The notes beneath the pieces were generated by a model. The model saw only the letters and a program-made list of their open reading frames with translations. It ran no database searches and was not told the origin of the DNA. Below are positions 31,987 through 40,262 of a stretch of 64,000 nt of DNA, piece after piece. Each line of letters begins with the position of its first letter. The stretch's first letter is position 1. Position numbers and translations under genes: made by a program. The DNA comes from Xinfangfangia pollutisoli (lineage in GTDB: Bacteria; Pseudomonadota; Alphaproteobacteria; Rhodobacterales; Rhodobacteraceae): contig NZ_JAICBZ010000010.1 in the NCBI RefSeq assembly GCF_020179405.1, positions 1 through 64,000 on the forward strand. Direction: 5' to 3'.

Positions 31987-32855
31987 CCACGCTGACAACC
32001 TGTCACCGGACCGAATATCTCTATGGCCAACCGGTGCTTCTGGGCCCGCACCGGATGATGTTGCGCCCCCGCGAAGCGCGCGAGCTGCGGCTGGTGTCGC
32101 ATGAGATCACCCTCACGCCCGAGGCCGACATCACCTGGGCGCATGACGTGGCCGGAAATGCGGTGGCAACCGCGCAATTCCATCAGCCCACCGACCGGCT
32201 TCTGATCGAAAGCCGCGCGACGGTGGATCTGACCGCGCCGGTCTGGCCGGTCTTCGCCATCTCGGCCGAGGCGATCAGCTTTCCCTTCCTGTATTCCGCC
32301 GATGACTGGGCCGACCTGGGCGCCCTGACCCTGCCGCAATATCCCGATCCCGACGGCCGGCTGTCGGCCTGGGTCGAGGGGTTCGTGCGCCAGCGCCCGA
32401 CCCATACGCTGTCGCTGCTGAAGGACATCGCCAACGGGGTGTCGCAGCAGATATCCTATCAGGGACGCGAGCGGGAAGGCACGCAGGCGCCGCTGGAAAC
32501 CCTGTCCCGCGGCTGGGGGTCGTGCCGCGACTTTGCGGTGCTGTTTGCCGAAGCGGTGCGCACGCTCAGCCTGGGCGCGCGGATCGTTTCGGGCTATCTC
32601 TTCGATCCCGAAACCCGGCTTGTCGGCTCGGGGGGCGCGGGGTCGACCCATGCCTGGGCCGAAGTCTTCGTGCCTGGCGCGGGCTGGGTGGCCTTTGATC
32701 CCACCAATCAAAGCGTCGGGTCGAAGAACCTGATCCCCGTCGCGGTCGCCCGCGGCATTCATCAGGTCGTCCCGGTCGCGGGAAGTTTTCTGGGGCCGGG
32801 AAACACAATGCGCAGCCTCAGCGTCGAGGTGTCGCATACGGTGATCGCCTCATAG
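31983..32855 (+). CDS. Transglutaminase-like cysteine protease family protein
   Basis: 290 residues. A beta-rich N-terminal domain ([20 protein letters not shown]) precedes a transglutaminase core with a full catalytic triad: Cys181 in GWGSCRDFA, His223 in STHAWAEVF and Asp239 in VAFDPTN. There is no signal peptide, so it is probably cytoplasmic. The family (COG1305) includes peptidases and amide-bond-forming enzymes, often beside ATP-grasp and alpha-E proteins; those partners are missing here. Its ATGA overlap with the glucan synthase argues for a joint role, perhaps modifying or processing that enzyme or its product, which is inference. Confidence 0.88.
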   Translation: MTTLTTCHRTEYLYGQPVLLGPHRMMLRPREARELRLVSHEITLTPEADITWAHDVAGNAVATAQFHQPTDRLLIESRATVDLTAPVWPVFAISAEAISFPFLYSADDWADLGALTLPQYPDPDGRLSAWVEGFVRQRPTHTLSLLKDIANGVSQQISYQGREREGTQAPLETLSRGWGSCRDFAVLFAEAVRTLSLGARIVSGYLFDPETRLVGSGGAGSTHAWAEVFVPGAGWVAFDPTNQSVGSKNLIPVAVARGIHQVVPVAGSFLGPGNTMRSLSVEVSHTVIAS

Positions 32856-32929
32856 GGCAAAGGCGCGCCCCGCCCGTGATCGCTGCCCTGCCCGGCCCAT
32901 GTCTGCCACAGCCACCCAGAGACACAAGC

Positions 32930-34711
32930 ATGCCCGATCTGCCCGCCTATCAGCCCTATCTTGCGCTTGCGCTGCTGGTCCTGCTGTTCGCAGGCTTCTT
33001 GTACGAACGCTTCGCCCCCGAAGTCACCGCCGCTGCCGTCGCGGCCGGGTTTGTGGTGTTCGGGCTGGTGGCGGAAGACCGGGTTCTGGCGGCGTTTTCG
33101 AACCCCGCGCCCCTGACCATCGCCGCGATGTTCATCCTCAGCGGCGCGCTTGTGCGCACGGGCCTGCTGGATGCCCTGGCAAACCGCGTCGTGGCGGCGG
33201 CGGCGCAGCGCCCCGTCGCCGCAACGGCGCTGTTTCTGGGTGCCACGCTTCTGGCTTCGGCGCTGATGAACAACACGCCGGTGGTGCTGGTGCTGATCCC
33301 GGTCGCCATCCGGCTGGCGCAAAGCCTGGGGCTTGCGGCGACGCAGCTGCTGATTCCGCTTTCCTATATGGCGGTCCTGGGCGGGACCTGTACGCTGATC
33401 GGCACCTCGACCAATCTGCTGGTCGATGGCGTCGCGCGCGAGATGGGGATGGCGCCCTTCTCGATCCTGTCGATCACCCCGGTCGGGCTGATCGTGGCGC
33501 TGACCGGCGGGGCGACACTGCTGCTGCTTGGCCCGGTCCTGCTGCCCAACCGCCGGGATCAGGCCGATCTGGGCGCGGCGGGCGAAGCCGATTTCCTGAC
33601 CGAACTGCGCCCGACCGACGATTTCCAGGGCCTGGGCCGCCCCCTGGCCGAGATCGACGACCTGACCCGCCCGGGGGTGACGATCATCGGCGTGCGCTCT
33701 GGCGCCGAGATCAAGCGCGCGGACGCGATGCGCCACATCCTGGCCGCGGGCGACCGGCTGATCGCGATCATCCGCACCTCCGAGCTTCTGACCTTCCGCA
33801 GCCGGAACGGCTGGGATGTCGGCTTGCGTCAGGGCCCGCGCGCCGAAGAGACCGCCGAGACAACCGTGGCCGAGGCGATCGTGACCCTGGCGCATCGCCG
33901 CCGCGGCGTGCGCATCGCGCAGCTGACCATGGGGGTCCGCTACGGAATGCGGGTGCTGGGCGCCCATCGCCATGGTGAAAGCCTGGGCCCCGACCTGTCG
34001 ACCATGCTGCTCAGGCCGGCCGACAAGCTGCTGCTTGAAGGCACCGAGGAAAGCTATGACCGCCTGATCGAGGCGGGCGATCTGGCCGGGGTCACGGTGG
34101 CCGGCGGCCGGCCCTTCCGGCGCGGCAAGGCGCCCGTCGCGCTTGCGGCGCTGGTGGCAGTGGTTGCCCTGGCCGCCATGGGGGTTGCCGATATCAGCCT
34201 TGTCGCCCTGGTCGCCGTGGCCGGTCTTCTGGTGCTGCGCTGCATCGACAATGACGAGGCCTGGGGCTCGATCGACGCGGGCGTGCTGGTGCTGATCTTT
34301 TCCATGCTGATCGTCGGCGCGGGGCTGCAGCAATCGGGGGCGATTGCGCTGATCGTCGGGGCGGTGGCGCCGCTGCTTGACGGCCTGCCCCCGATCGTCA
34401 CGCTGGCCGCGGTCTATCTGCTGGCCTCGATCCTGACCGAGGCGGTCACCAACAGCGCCGTCGCGGTCGTGCTGACCCCTTTGGCCATCGGCCTTGCCTC
34501 GCAGATCGGCGTCGATCCGCGCCCCTTCGTCGTTGCCGTCATGTTCGGCGCCAGCGCCAGCTTCGCCACGCCCATCGGCTATCAGACCAACACGCTGGTC
34601 TATGGCGCCGGCAATTACAGGTTCGCCGATTTCGTGAAGATCGGCCTGCCGATGAATGTCATCGTGGGCATCGCCGCGGTGCTGGCGATTCCGGTGTTCT
34701 TCCCGTTCTAG
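32930..34711 (+). CDS. SLC13-family permease with two RCK_C (TrkA-C) domains
   Basis: 593 residues with the start at 32930 (MPDLPAYQPYL). About five N-terminal helices include TNLLVDGVAREMG after CTLIGTS. Two TrkA-C-like regulatory domains (about 210-400) follow, with RPGVTIIGVRSGAEIKRADA and RYGMRVLGAHRHGESLG. The second helix set ends FATPIGYQTNTLVYGAGNY. Such DASS-like carriers import sulfate, dicarboxylates or silicate with sodium. It lies 74 bases after the transglutaminase gene and may share its transcript. An alternative start 18 codons upstream is less likely, as the extra residues are Pro-rich and atypical. Confidence 0.9.
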   Translation: MPDLPAYQPYLALALLVLLFAGFLYERFAPEVTAAAVAAGFVVFGLVAEDRVLAAFSNPAPLTIAAMFILSGALVRTGLLDALANRVVAAAAQRPVAATALFLGATLLASALMNNTPVVLVLIPVAIRLAQSLGLAATQLLIPLSYMAVLGGTCTLIGTSTNLLVDGVAREMGMAPFSILSITPVGLIVALTGGATLLLLGPVLLPNRRDQADLGAAGEADFLTELRPTDDFQGLGRPLAEIDDLTRPGVTIIGVRSGAEIKRADAMRHILAAGDRLIAIIRTSELLTFRSRNGWDVGLRQGPRAEETAETTVAEAIVTLAHRRRGVRIAQLTMGVRYGMRVLGAHRHGESLGPDLSTMLLRPADKLLLEGTEESYDRLIEAGDLAGVTVAGGRPFRRGKAPVALAALVAVVALAAMGVADISLVALVAVAGLLVLRCIDNDEAWGSIDAGVLVLIFSMLIVGAGLQQSGAIALIVGAVAPLLDGLPPIVTLAAVYLLASILTEAVTNSAVAVVLTPLAIGLASQIGVDPRPFVVAVMFGASASFATPIGYQTNTLVYGAGNYRFADFVKIGLPMNVIVGIAAVLAIPVFFPF

Positions 34712-34735
34712 CCCGCGTTCTACCCTGGGCCCGGC

Positions 34736-35470
34736 CTACTTCAGCAGCGGCCCGGTCTGGTCCAGATAGGCCGGATCGAAACCCGCGAAATCCACCAGGC
34801 CGCCGTAATCGTGAAAGGTCACATGGCCGTCGCGGAAGGTCACCAGACCGCTTTCGCGCAATTGCCGCAACACCCGGTTCACATGCACCGCGCTTAGCCC
34901 AAGCGCATCGGCCAGATGATATTGCGTCAGCGGGCAGTCATAGCCCTGCTTGCTGCCCATGCCGACCAGCGCCAGCCTTGCACCCAGTTCCAGCAGGAAA
35001 TGCGCCATGCGCGCCCCCGCATCGCGCCGACCGATGCCGACCAGATGTTCCACCACCATCGCCTCGTCGCGCGATGCCGCCCAGAGAATGGCCATGGCAA
35101 GCCGCGGCGTCTGCGCGAAGACATCGAGCAGATCGCCCGTCAGAACCTCGGCCGCCTGGATGTCGACGATCGGCTCGAACCCGTGATCCGAGGTGCGCAG
35201 CAAGACGCTGCGCAATCCCAGAAAATCGCCCGGCACCTGGAAATCGACGATCTGCCGCCGGCCATCGGGCTGGATCTTGTAGGAACAGACCCAGCCCGCC
35301 GACAGGATATAGGCGGCCTGGTCGGACTGGCCCTGATGCGCCATGTCGCGCCCCGCGACAAAGGCCCGCCGGCGCCCGTGCAGGCGGGCAAGCATGGCAA
35401 GCTCGGCCTCGGACAAGGCCGCAAAGGCCGAAAGCTTTCGCGCAAGCGGGCTTTGGATCGCCGCTGTCAT
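34736..35470 (-). CDS. Crp/Fnr-family transcriptional regulator
   Basis: 244 residues. A cyclic-nucleotide-binding-like domain (about 20-135: AAYILSAGWVCSYKIQPDGR, then QIVDFQVPGDFLGL) is followed by a Crp-type helix-turn-helix (LTQYHLADALGLSAVHVNR). There is no N-terminal cysteine cluster, so it is not a classical Fnr. The IVDFQVPGDFLGLRS segment is typical of the large alphaproteobacterial group that responds to unknown signals. AAAGGACC precedes the ATG. It separates the glucan/permease genes from the small-gene cluster and is divergent from the 80-residue ORF, which it may control. Confidence 0.92.
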   Translation of the reverse strand: MTAAIQSPLARKLSAFAALSEAELAMLARLHGRRRAFVAGRDMAHQGQSDQAAYILSAGWVCSYKIQPDGRRQIVDFQVPGDFLGLRSVLLRTSDHGFEPIVDIQAAEVLTGDLLDVFAQTPRLAMAILWAASRDEAMVVEHLVGIGRRDAGARMAHFLLELGARLALVGMGSKQGYDCPLTQYHLADALGLSAVHVNRVLRQLRESGLVTFRDGHVTFHDYGGLVDFAGFDPAYLDQTGPLLK

Positions 35471-35620
35471 GAGCCGGTCCTTTCGGATGCCAAGGAGATG
35501 TCGAGACTGGCTCGGGGACTGCTCTCGATCAGCGCAGCTTACCCCATTCCGTGCAAAAAGGGGGAACAGATCGGGCCGGCATCACGGCCAGGCTGCGACG
35601 CGGTGAAAGGACCCTACCGG

Positions 35621-35863
35621 ATGTCTACGTCAAGCGACGCTGCAGGACTGGCCGCCCTTTCGATCTGCGAGTCGCTGCTGCTGGCGATGACCGATCGCAA
35701 GCTGCTGCCCGAGCATGAGATCACCGGAATTCTTCGCGACGCCGCGGCAACGCATGAGAATATTCCCCTCTGGTCACCGGATGGCGACATGCACCGTCAG
35801 GCCGCGGCGCTGATCAACCAGATCATCGCCCAGGGCCAGACCCCGCAGCGCCCGCCCGGCTAG
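35621..35863 (+). CDS. Small hypothetical protein
   Basis: 80 residues, MSTSSDAAGLAALSICESLL at the N-terminus, then MTDRKLLPEHEITGILRDAA. Two or three amphipathic helices are likely, with no signal or membrane segment. AAAGGA lies 11 bases upstream of the ATG. It is divergent from the Crp/Fnr gene. I have seen ORFs with LLLAMTDRKLL(P/T)E-E-x-x-x-I-L-x-D-A-A motifs in rhizobial and rhodobacterial genomes but know no function. Confidence 0.65.
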   Translation: MSTSSDAAGLAALSICESLLLAMTDRKLLPEHEITGILRDAAATHENIPLWSPDGDMHRQAAALINQIIAQGQTPQRPPG

Positions 35864-35886
35864 CGGCCGGCGCACGCGCAAAGCGC

Positions 35887-36081
35887 CTATCGCCGCCGCC
35901 CCGAGGACACCATCGACTGCACCGAGGACCGCCACGAGGTTGTGCCCTTGCAACGCCGGCAGATCCTTTCGCCGAACCCCTCGCTTGGAAACTGCGTGTG
36001 GCAGCGCAGGCAAAGCCGTTCGCGCGGCACGTCATTCGGGGCCCGCACCGGCCCATTGTCGGGATCCATGACATCGCTCAT
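35887..36081 (-). CDS. Small zinc-ribbon protein
   Basis: 64 residues. The core CLRCHTQFPSEGFGERICRR plus the following C has two C-x2-C pairs about 15 residues apart, a treble-clef or zinc-ribbon layout; the C-terminus is Ser/Arg-rich. It starts at 36081, overlapping the stop of the upstream gene by ATGA. Such mini zinc ribbons can act as nucleic-acid or protein-binding modules. Translational coupling ties it to the 103-residue gene. Confidence 0.7.
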   Translation of the reverse strand: MSDVMDPDNGPVRAPNDVPRERLCLRCHTQFPSEGFGERICRRCKGTTSWRSSVQSMVSSGRRR

Positions 36082-36389
36082 TGCTCGGCGCCATCCTCTT
36101 CGATCAGACGGGCAAGATCCCCCAACGCGCGCTCGATCAGCTGCTGGCGCCGGGCATCGCTGCCCTCGGCCGTCTCGGCATAGCGCCGGATCAGATATTG
36201 CGCCTTGAGCGCGGCCTCGTGCCACGAGGTGGCCGGTTCGGCCAGAAGCTGAACCTCAAGCTCTTCCTGGCGCTGACGCAGGGCGCGCTGATCGGCTTCG
36301 AAATCCTTCAGCGCAAAGCGCCGGAAATCGGTGGCCATACGGCCTTCGGCACTGCGCCGCGTGTCCAGATCGACCGGCTTGTCCGTCAT
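36078..36389 (-). CDS. Hypothetical coiled-coil protein
   Basis: 103 residues, highly charged and predicted alpha-helical: KDFEADQRALRQRQEELEVQ suggests a coiled coil at about 27-50, and a second helix includes LIRRYAETAEGSDARRQQLI. No signal peptide or membrane helix. GGAGAAAATGAA precedes the ATG. It is coupled to the zinc-ribbon gene by ATGA overlap, and lies 66 bases after the transglutaminase-like gene on the same strand. Function unknown. Confidence 0.72.
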   Translation of the reverse strand: MTDKPVDLDTRRSAEGRMATDFRRFALKDFEADQRALRQRQEELEVQLLAEPATSWHEAALKAQYLIRRYAETAEGSDARRQQLIERALGDLARLIEEDGAEQ

Positions 36390-36455
36390 TTCATTTTCTC
36401 CGATCCATCCGGATTTCCCGAGATCTACAATTCCTGCCGCCAGATCGAAAACCGA

Positions 36456-37310
36456 TCAGGTCAGCTGATCGGTCCAGACCTGGAAATCCTGCAAGGTGTT
36501 GGGCCCGAAGGTCTGGGTCAAAGGCACATCGGCGGCATCCCGGCCGCGAGCAATCAGAATGCGCGCGATGCGTGGGGAATTGTTGCGCGGATCGAAGACC
36601 CACCAGCGACCATCCAGGAAAACCTCCATCCAGGCGGCGAAATCTCCGGGCGGATAGGGCGTGGGCTGGCCGATATCGCTGAGATATCCGGTGCAATAGC
36701 GCGCCGGAATGTTCATGCAGCGGCAAAGCGCAATGGCAAGATGGGTGAAATCCCGGCAAACGCCCGTCCGGCCCGCCAAAGTCTGCGAGGCGGTTCGCGT
36801 GGCGCTGGCCTGCATATAGTCGAAAACCACCGTCCGATGGACGAAATCGCAGATTGCCTGCACCCGGGCCCAACCGGATTGAGTGTTTTCAAACAGTTGC
36901 CAGGCCCGATCCGAAATCAGATCCGTATCGCAATAGCGGCTGCCCAGCAGATAGACCAGCGTATCGAAGGGCAGATCCTGCACGGCGTGTTGCGCGGCAT
37001 TCGGCATCACCGGATCCGGAAATCCGGCATCGCGGAAAATCCCGTCCGAGGACAGGGTGAAATCTCCGGCCGGTGCGACCATGCGTGTACACCAATTCCC
37101 GAAATCGTCGCGATAGCTTTCCAGCGGAACGCTGGGCGAGGTCACCAGATAATCGGCCCGCTCCAGATCGCCGAAGCGCGAGTAATGCACATTCAGCATC
37201 GCAATCATCGGCGTCGGCTGGACGAATGCATAGCGCAGCCGGCAGCCAATGCTCATGCGCAAGCCGGGCGGTGCGGTGCGGGAATTGCCAGAGTTATCGT
37301 CCAATCGCAT
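36456..37310 (-). CDS. Transglutaminase-like family protein lacking the triad histidine
   Basis: 284 residues with the start at 37310, chosen for GAAAGGGCCA just upstream; starts at 37346 and 37256 lack one. The core shows Cys185 in RTGVCRDFTHLA and Asp240 in RWWVFDPRNN. The expected HAW-E-V is DFAAWMEVFLDG, so the histidine position is alanine. I recall a similar DF-[AS]-AW pattern in other members of this COG1305 branch, so this may be a subfamily trait rather than damage. It differs from the complete triad at 31983-32855. Catalysis, if any, would need another base. Part of the minus-strand small-gene cluster. Confidence 0.82.
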   Translation of the reverse strand: MRLDDNSGNSRTAPPGLRMSIGCRLRYAFVQPTPMIAMLNVHYSRFGDLERADYLVTSPSVPLESYRDDFGNWCTRMVAPAGDFTLSSDGIFRDAGFPDPVMPNAAQHAVQDLPFDTLVYLLGSRYCDTDLISDRAWQLFENTQSGWARVQAICDFVHRTVVFDYMQASATRTASQTLAGRTGVCRDFTHLAIALCRCMNIPARYCTGYLSDIGQPTPYPPGDFAAWMEVFLDGRWWVFDPRNNSPRIARILIARGRDAADVPLTQTFGPNTLQDFQVWTDQLT

Positions 37311-37499
37311 TGGCCCTTTCGCAGGAAGGAAATCTGAATTGCACATGCATCGTGATTCTTGGCTTTACTGCAAAGAATGGGGGCAGCCCGCCTGGCCACC
37401 GCGCCTTGGGCCAGCCGGCAGCGAAAGATCGCCTGGCGCCCGAGGGCCGGCGATCGTTCAACTGCGGCAAGGCCGGCGCGCGCGCCCCGGGCCCCTGCC

Positions 37500-37844
37500 C
37501 TAAAGCTCCAGCTTGGCCAGACAGGCCTGCGCAATGTCGCGGTCCGGGGCATCGCTGCCAGGCACGGTCGCCCATCCAGCCTCCATGACGGCGTCGCGCC
37601 GTTGATAGGTCGTGGCGGCCTTGATCTTTTCCAGCTTCGCCGCCCGCGCCGGATCGGTGCGCGCCATTTCCAGGCAGACCGGCACCATCGCCGCAACGAC
37701 ATTGTCATGCGCCATGGTCGTCGCCCTGTCGCGGGACGTTCCGCCGGTGACCCAGCCACCCCAGGTGAAGCCGACGATGCCGACGATCACCGCGCCGATC
37801 GCAGCGCCATAAAGGCCGGGTCTGAGCCATTCGGGAGTGTTCAT
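37500..37844 (-). CDS. Hypothetical protein with one membrane helix
   Basis: 114 residues. A membrane helix at about 10-31 (LYGAAIGAVIVGIVGFTWGG) is followed by a soluble domain with conserved-looking MVPVCLEMARTDPARAAKLE and a C-terminal ACLAKL; the two cysteines may form a disulphide in the periplasm. GGAGGACTTGAC precedes the ATG. It overlaps the upstream gene by ATGA. ORFs of this pattern are annotated hypothetical in Rhizobiales and Rhodobacterales. Confidence 0.75.
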   Translation of the reverse strand: MNTPEWLRPGLYGAAIGAVIVGIVGFTWGGWVTGGTSRDRATTMAHDNVVAAMVPVCLEMARTDPARAAKLEKIKAATTYQRRDAVMEAGWATVPGSDAPDRDIAQACLAKLEL

Positions 37845-38149
37845 GTCAAGTCCTCCGACGGGGAAAGCGCCGTCTCGCTGTCATGGGTCGCAGGTCTTCG
37901 GCCCCGGCCAAGGGCCACGTCCAGATCGGCCGGACTGGTCGGCCGCAACTCGACCCGCCCCGCCATCTGCCCGCTGCCGTGAACCGCCAGATAGGTGCCG
38001 GTCCGTCGATAGGCCTCGAAGCTTAGACCTTGCAGAAGCTCTTCATGAACGATCAGCTCGTAATCGCCGGGCGGCAGTTCGTCCGTGTAGCCCGGCAGAA
38101 AAAACGCGTGGCTGAAAGTCACCGTCGAATGGGTCGAGCGCATGGACAT
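37841..38149 (-). CDS. Hypothetical protein
   Basis: 102 residues starting MSMRSTHSTVTFSHAFFLPG. The core YTDELPPGDYELIVHEELLQ then GLSFEAYRRTGTYLAV looks like a small beta-sandwich, and resembles uncharacterised rhizobial proteins with a similar LPAG-Y-x-x-x-x-x-EE-L motif. The C-terminus is hydrophilic. GGAGAGCAGCG precedes the first ATG. It is the first gene of an ATGA-coupled pair with the membrane protein downstream. Confidence 0.72.
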   Translation of the reverse strand: MSMRSTHSTVTFSHAFFLPGYTDELPPGDYELIVHEELLQGLSFEAYRRTGTYLAVHGSGQMAGRVELRPTSPADLDVALGRGRRPATHDSETALSPSEDLT

Positions 38150-38384
38150 CGCTGCTCTCCGGGCTGTCGCGGGGCGCCCGCGGCGCCGCCTGCCCCCGGG
38201 CTTCGGAGGAAGGCGCAGATCGCGGGTCTTCTTGCTTTTACGACAGGTTGGACAGGCGCGCCCTGACCCATGTTAGTCTGGCCCGCGAGCGGCGGCGTCT
38301 TTTGGGCCGGCCAAAGCCTTGGCACGCGCCGCGCAAGCACATGGCGCGCGCCAAGGCGCGAAATATCTGGAATATCAGGGGATT

Positions 38385-38461
38385 TGGCGCACCCGACAGG
38401 ATTCGAACCTGTGACCTCTGCCTTCGGAGGGCAGCACTCTATCCAGCTGAGCTACGGGTGC
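38385..38461 (-). tRNA. tRNA-Arg (anticodon CCG)
   Basis: 77 bases including an encoded CCA. The acceptor stem is GCACCCG paired with CGGGTGC and the discriminator is G. The anticodon loop is CTCCGAA on a CTGCC/GGCAG stem, giving anticodon CCG (codon CGG). The T loop is TTCGAAT on a five-base ACAGG/CCTGT stem, and the D arm is GCTC...GAGT. It lies 64 bases past the sufS stop on the same strand. Confidence 0.95.
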
Positions 38462-38525
38462 CTGCGGCGTCTATATCCGCTGGCGAACCCACCCGCAACG
38501 GCTAATGCGCGGGCGGGACAACGGC

Positions 38526-39746
38526 TTAGCCGAAAAGCTCGTGGCAAAGCTCCAGCGCCGAGACCAGCGCATCCACCTCGGCCTCGGTATTGTACAGACC
38601 AAGCGAGGCGCGGCAGGTCGCCGTCACGCCCAGCCGTTCCATCAGCGGCATGGCGCAATGGGTACCGGCGCGAACCGCGACGCCGCGCTTGTCGAGAACG
38701 GTCGAGATATCATGGGCATGCGCCGCACCCTGAAGGGTAAAGCTGAAGATCGCACCCTTGTCTTTTGTAATTCCTTGCAGATTTAGCCAGTTTAGGCCTT
38801 CCAGCCGGCCGCGGGCGTAATCGCGAAGGGCGCGCTCATGGGCGGCGATGTTGTCCATCCCCAGTCCCATCATGTATTCCAGCGCCACGCCCATGCCGAT
38901 CTGGTTGACAATGCCCGGCGTGCCGGCCTCGAACTTCATCGGCGGATCGGCATAGGTAACGGTATCGCGCGTGACTTCGCGGATCATATCCCCGCCGCCC
39001 AGGAAGGGCCGCATCTCTTCCATCCTCTCACGCCGGATGAAGATCGCGCCAGAACCGCTTGGTCCGTAAAGCTTGTGCCCCGTGATGGCGTAGAAATCGC
39101 AGCCGATGGCCGCAACATCGACCGGCATGTGAACCGCCCCTTGCGAGCCGTCGACCAGCACCGGCACGCCCTTGGCCCGAGCCGCGGCACAGATCGCCGC
39201 CACATCGACGACCGTGCCCGTGACATTCGACATCTGCGTCACCGCCACCAGCCGCGTCTTCGGCCCGATCGCGTCGATCACCGCCTGCGGATCCAGATGG
39301 CCCGCATCGTCGCAATCGACCCATTTCAGCTGCACGCCCAGCCTTTCGCGCAGAAAATGCCAAGGGACGATATTCGCGTGATGTTCCAGAATGCTCAGCA
39401 CGATTTCATCGCCCGGCTGCAGCCGCGGCGCGGCCCAGGCGTAAGAGACCAGATTGATCGCCTCGGTCGCGCCGGTCGCGAACACGATCTCGTCTTCCGA
39501 AGGCGCATTCAGAAACCGCTTCACGATGCCGCGCACGGCTTCGTACTTTTCAGTCGCCAGGTTCGAAAGATAGTGTAAACCCCGGTGAACATTGGCATAT
39601 TCCATCGAATAGGCCTGAGTCACCGCGTCGATCACCGCCTGAGGCTTCTGCGCAGACGCGCCATTGTCCAGATAGACCAGCGGCTTGCCGTTGACCTGGC
39701 GCGCCAGGATCGGGAAATCGGCGCGGATCTTCGTCACGTCATACAT
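38526..39746 (-). CDS. sufS: Cysteine desulfurase SufS
   Basis: 406 residues, a group II PLP enzyme that removes sulfur from cysteine for Fe-S assembly. The PLP lysine is in ITGHKLYGPSGSG, the catalytic cysteine in RAGTHCAMPLM, and the N-terminal FPILARQVNGKPLVYLDNGA is diagnostic. GGAG precedes the ATG. It is the last gene of the iscR-suf operon here; sufE, sufA and sufT, which often accompany it, are not next to it. Confidence 0.96.
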   Translation of the reverse strand: MYDVTKIRADFPILARQVNGKPLVYLDNGASAQKPQAVIDAVTQAYSMEYANVHRGLHYLSNLATEKYEAVRGIVKRFLNAPSEDEIVFATGATEAINLVSYAWAAPRLQPGDEIVLSILEHHANIVPWHFLRERLGVQLKWVDCDDAGHLDPQAVIDAIGPKTRLVAVTQMSNVTGTVVDVAAICAAARAKGVPVLVDGSQGAVHMPVDVAAIGCDFYAITGHKLYGPSGSGAIFIRRERMEEMRPFLGGGDMIREVTRDTVTYADPPMKFEAGTPGIVNQIGMGVALEYMMGLGMDNIAAHERALRDYARGRLEGLNWLNLQGITKDKGAIFSFTLQGAAHAHDISTVLDKRGVAVRAGTHCAMPLMERLGVTATCRASLGLYNTEAEVDALVSALELCHELFG

Positions 39747-39767
39747 GTCAGGCTCCGGGTTGCGGGC

Positions 39768-40262
39768 TTATCGCCAATGCGCCTCGTGCAGGAAAGTCAG
39801 CCACAGGGTCAGGAAACCGATGCCGATCAGCGCGCCCAAGCCGGTCAGTGCCGGGCCCGCGCCCAGGAAACCGGCCGCCAGCCCCTGCAACAGCATCAGG
39901 GGCGCCGTGGCAAGAAGGGCCCAGAACAGCGCCATCCGGCTGGAAAATCCGCTGCCTTTCCCCCCCAGTGCCCGGGCGATCAGATGCGACAGACCGGCCA
40001 GGGCGTAAAACAAAACCGGCGCCACGAAGACCAGCGCAAAGAGGTTGATCCCCATCAGCGCCTGCAGCCCCGGCGCATGGGCCTGCCCCTCGGCCAGCGC
40101 GACCTGGCGCGACAGCGCCGGCCAGCGCGCCACGAAGATCAGCAGACAGGCGGCAATCAGCACCGCCAGCGCCCGATCCTCGCGCGGGGCCGTGCCCAGC
40201 CAGCGCCGGAACACCGCGCGCGGATGGCGCCAGGTCGACAGAATGTCCGTTGTGACCGACAT
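39768..40262 (-). CDS. YIP1 family membrane protein
   Basis: 164 residues, with four or five hydrophobic segments after an amphipathic N-terminus (MSVTTDILSTWRHPRAVFRR). The LTLWLTFLHEAH C-terminus is typical of the rhodobacterial YIP1-like protein found within suf operons. Its start overlaps the sufD stop by one base (TGATG), so the genes are translationally coupled. The role in Fe-S assembly is unproven. Confidence 0.82.
   Translation of the reverse strand: MSVTTDILSTWRHPRAVFRRWLGTAPREDRALAVLIAACLLIFVARWPALSRQVALAEGQAHAPGLQALMGINLFALVFVAPVLFYALAGLSHLIARALGGKGSGFSSRMALFWALLATAPLMLLQGLAAGFLGAGPALTGLGALIGIGFLTLWLTFLHEAHWR

Noticed and set aside
28576-31998. A 1140-codon minus-strand frame opposite the ndvB GH94 region
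   Set aside because: Antisense shadow; the plus strand carries GH94 motifs throughout.
38385-38461. tRNA-Arg as an attachment site for an integrated island
   Set aside because: Both flanks are housekeeping or coupled small genes, with no integrase and no repeat of the tRNA 3' end in the window.
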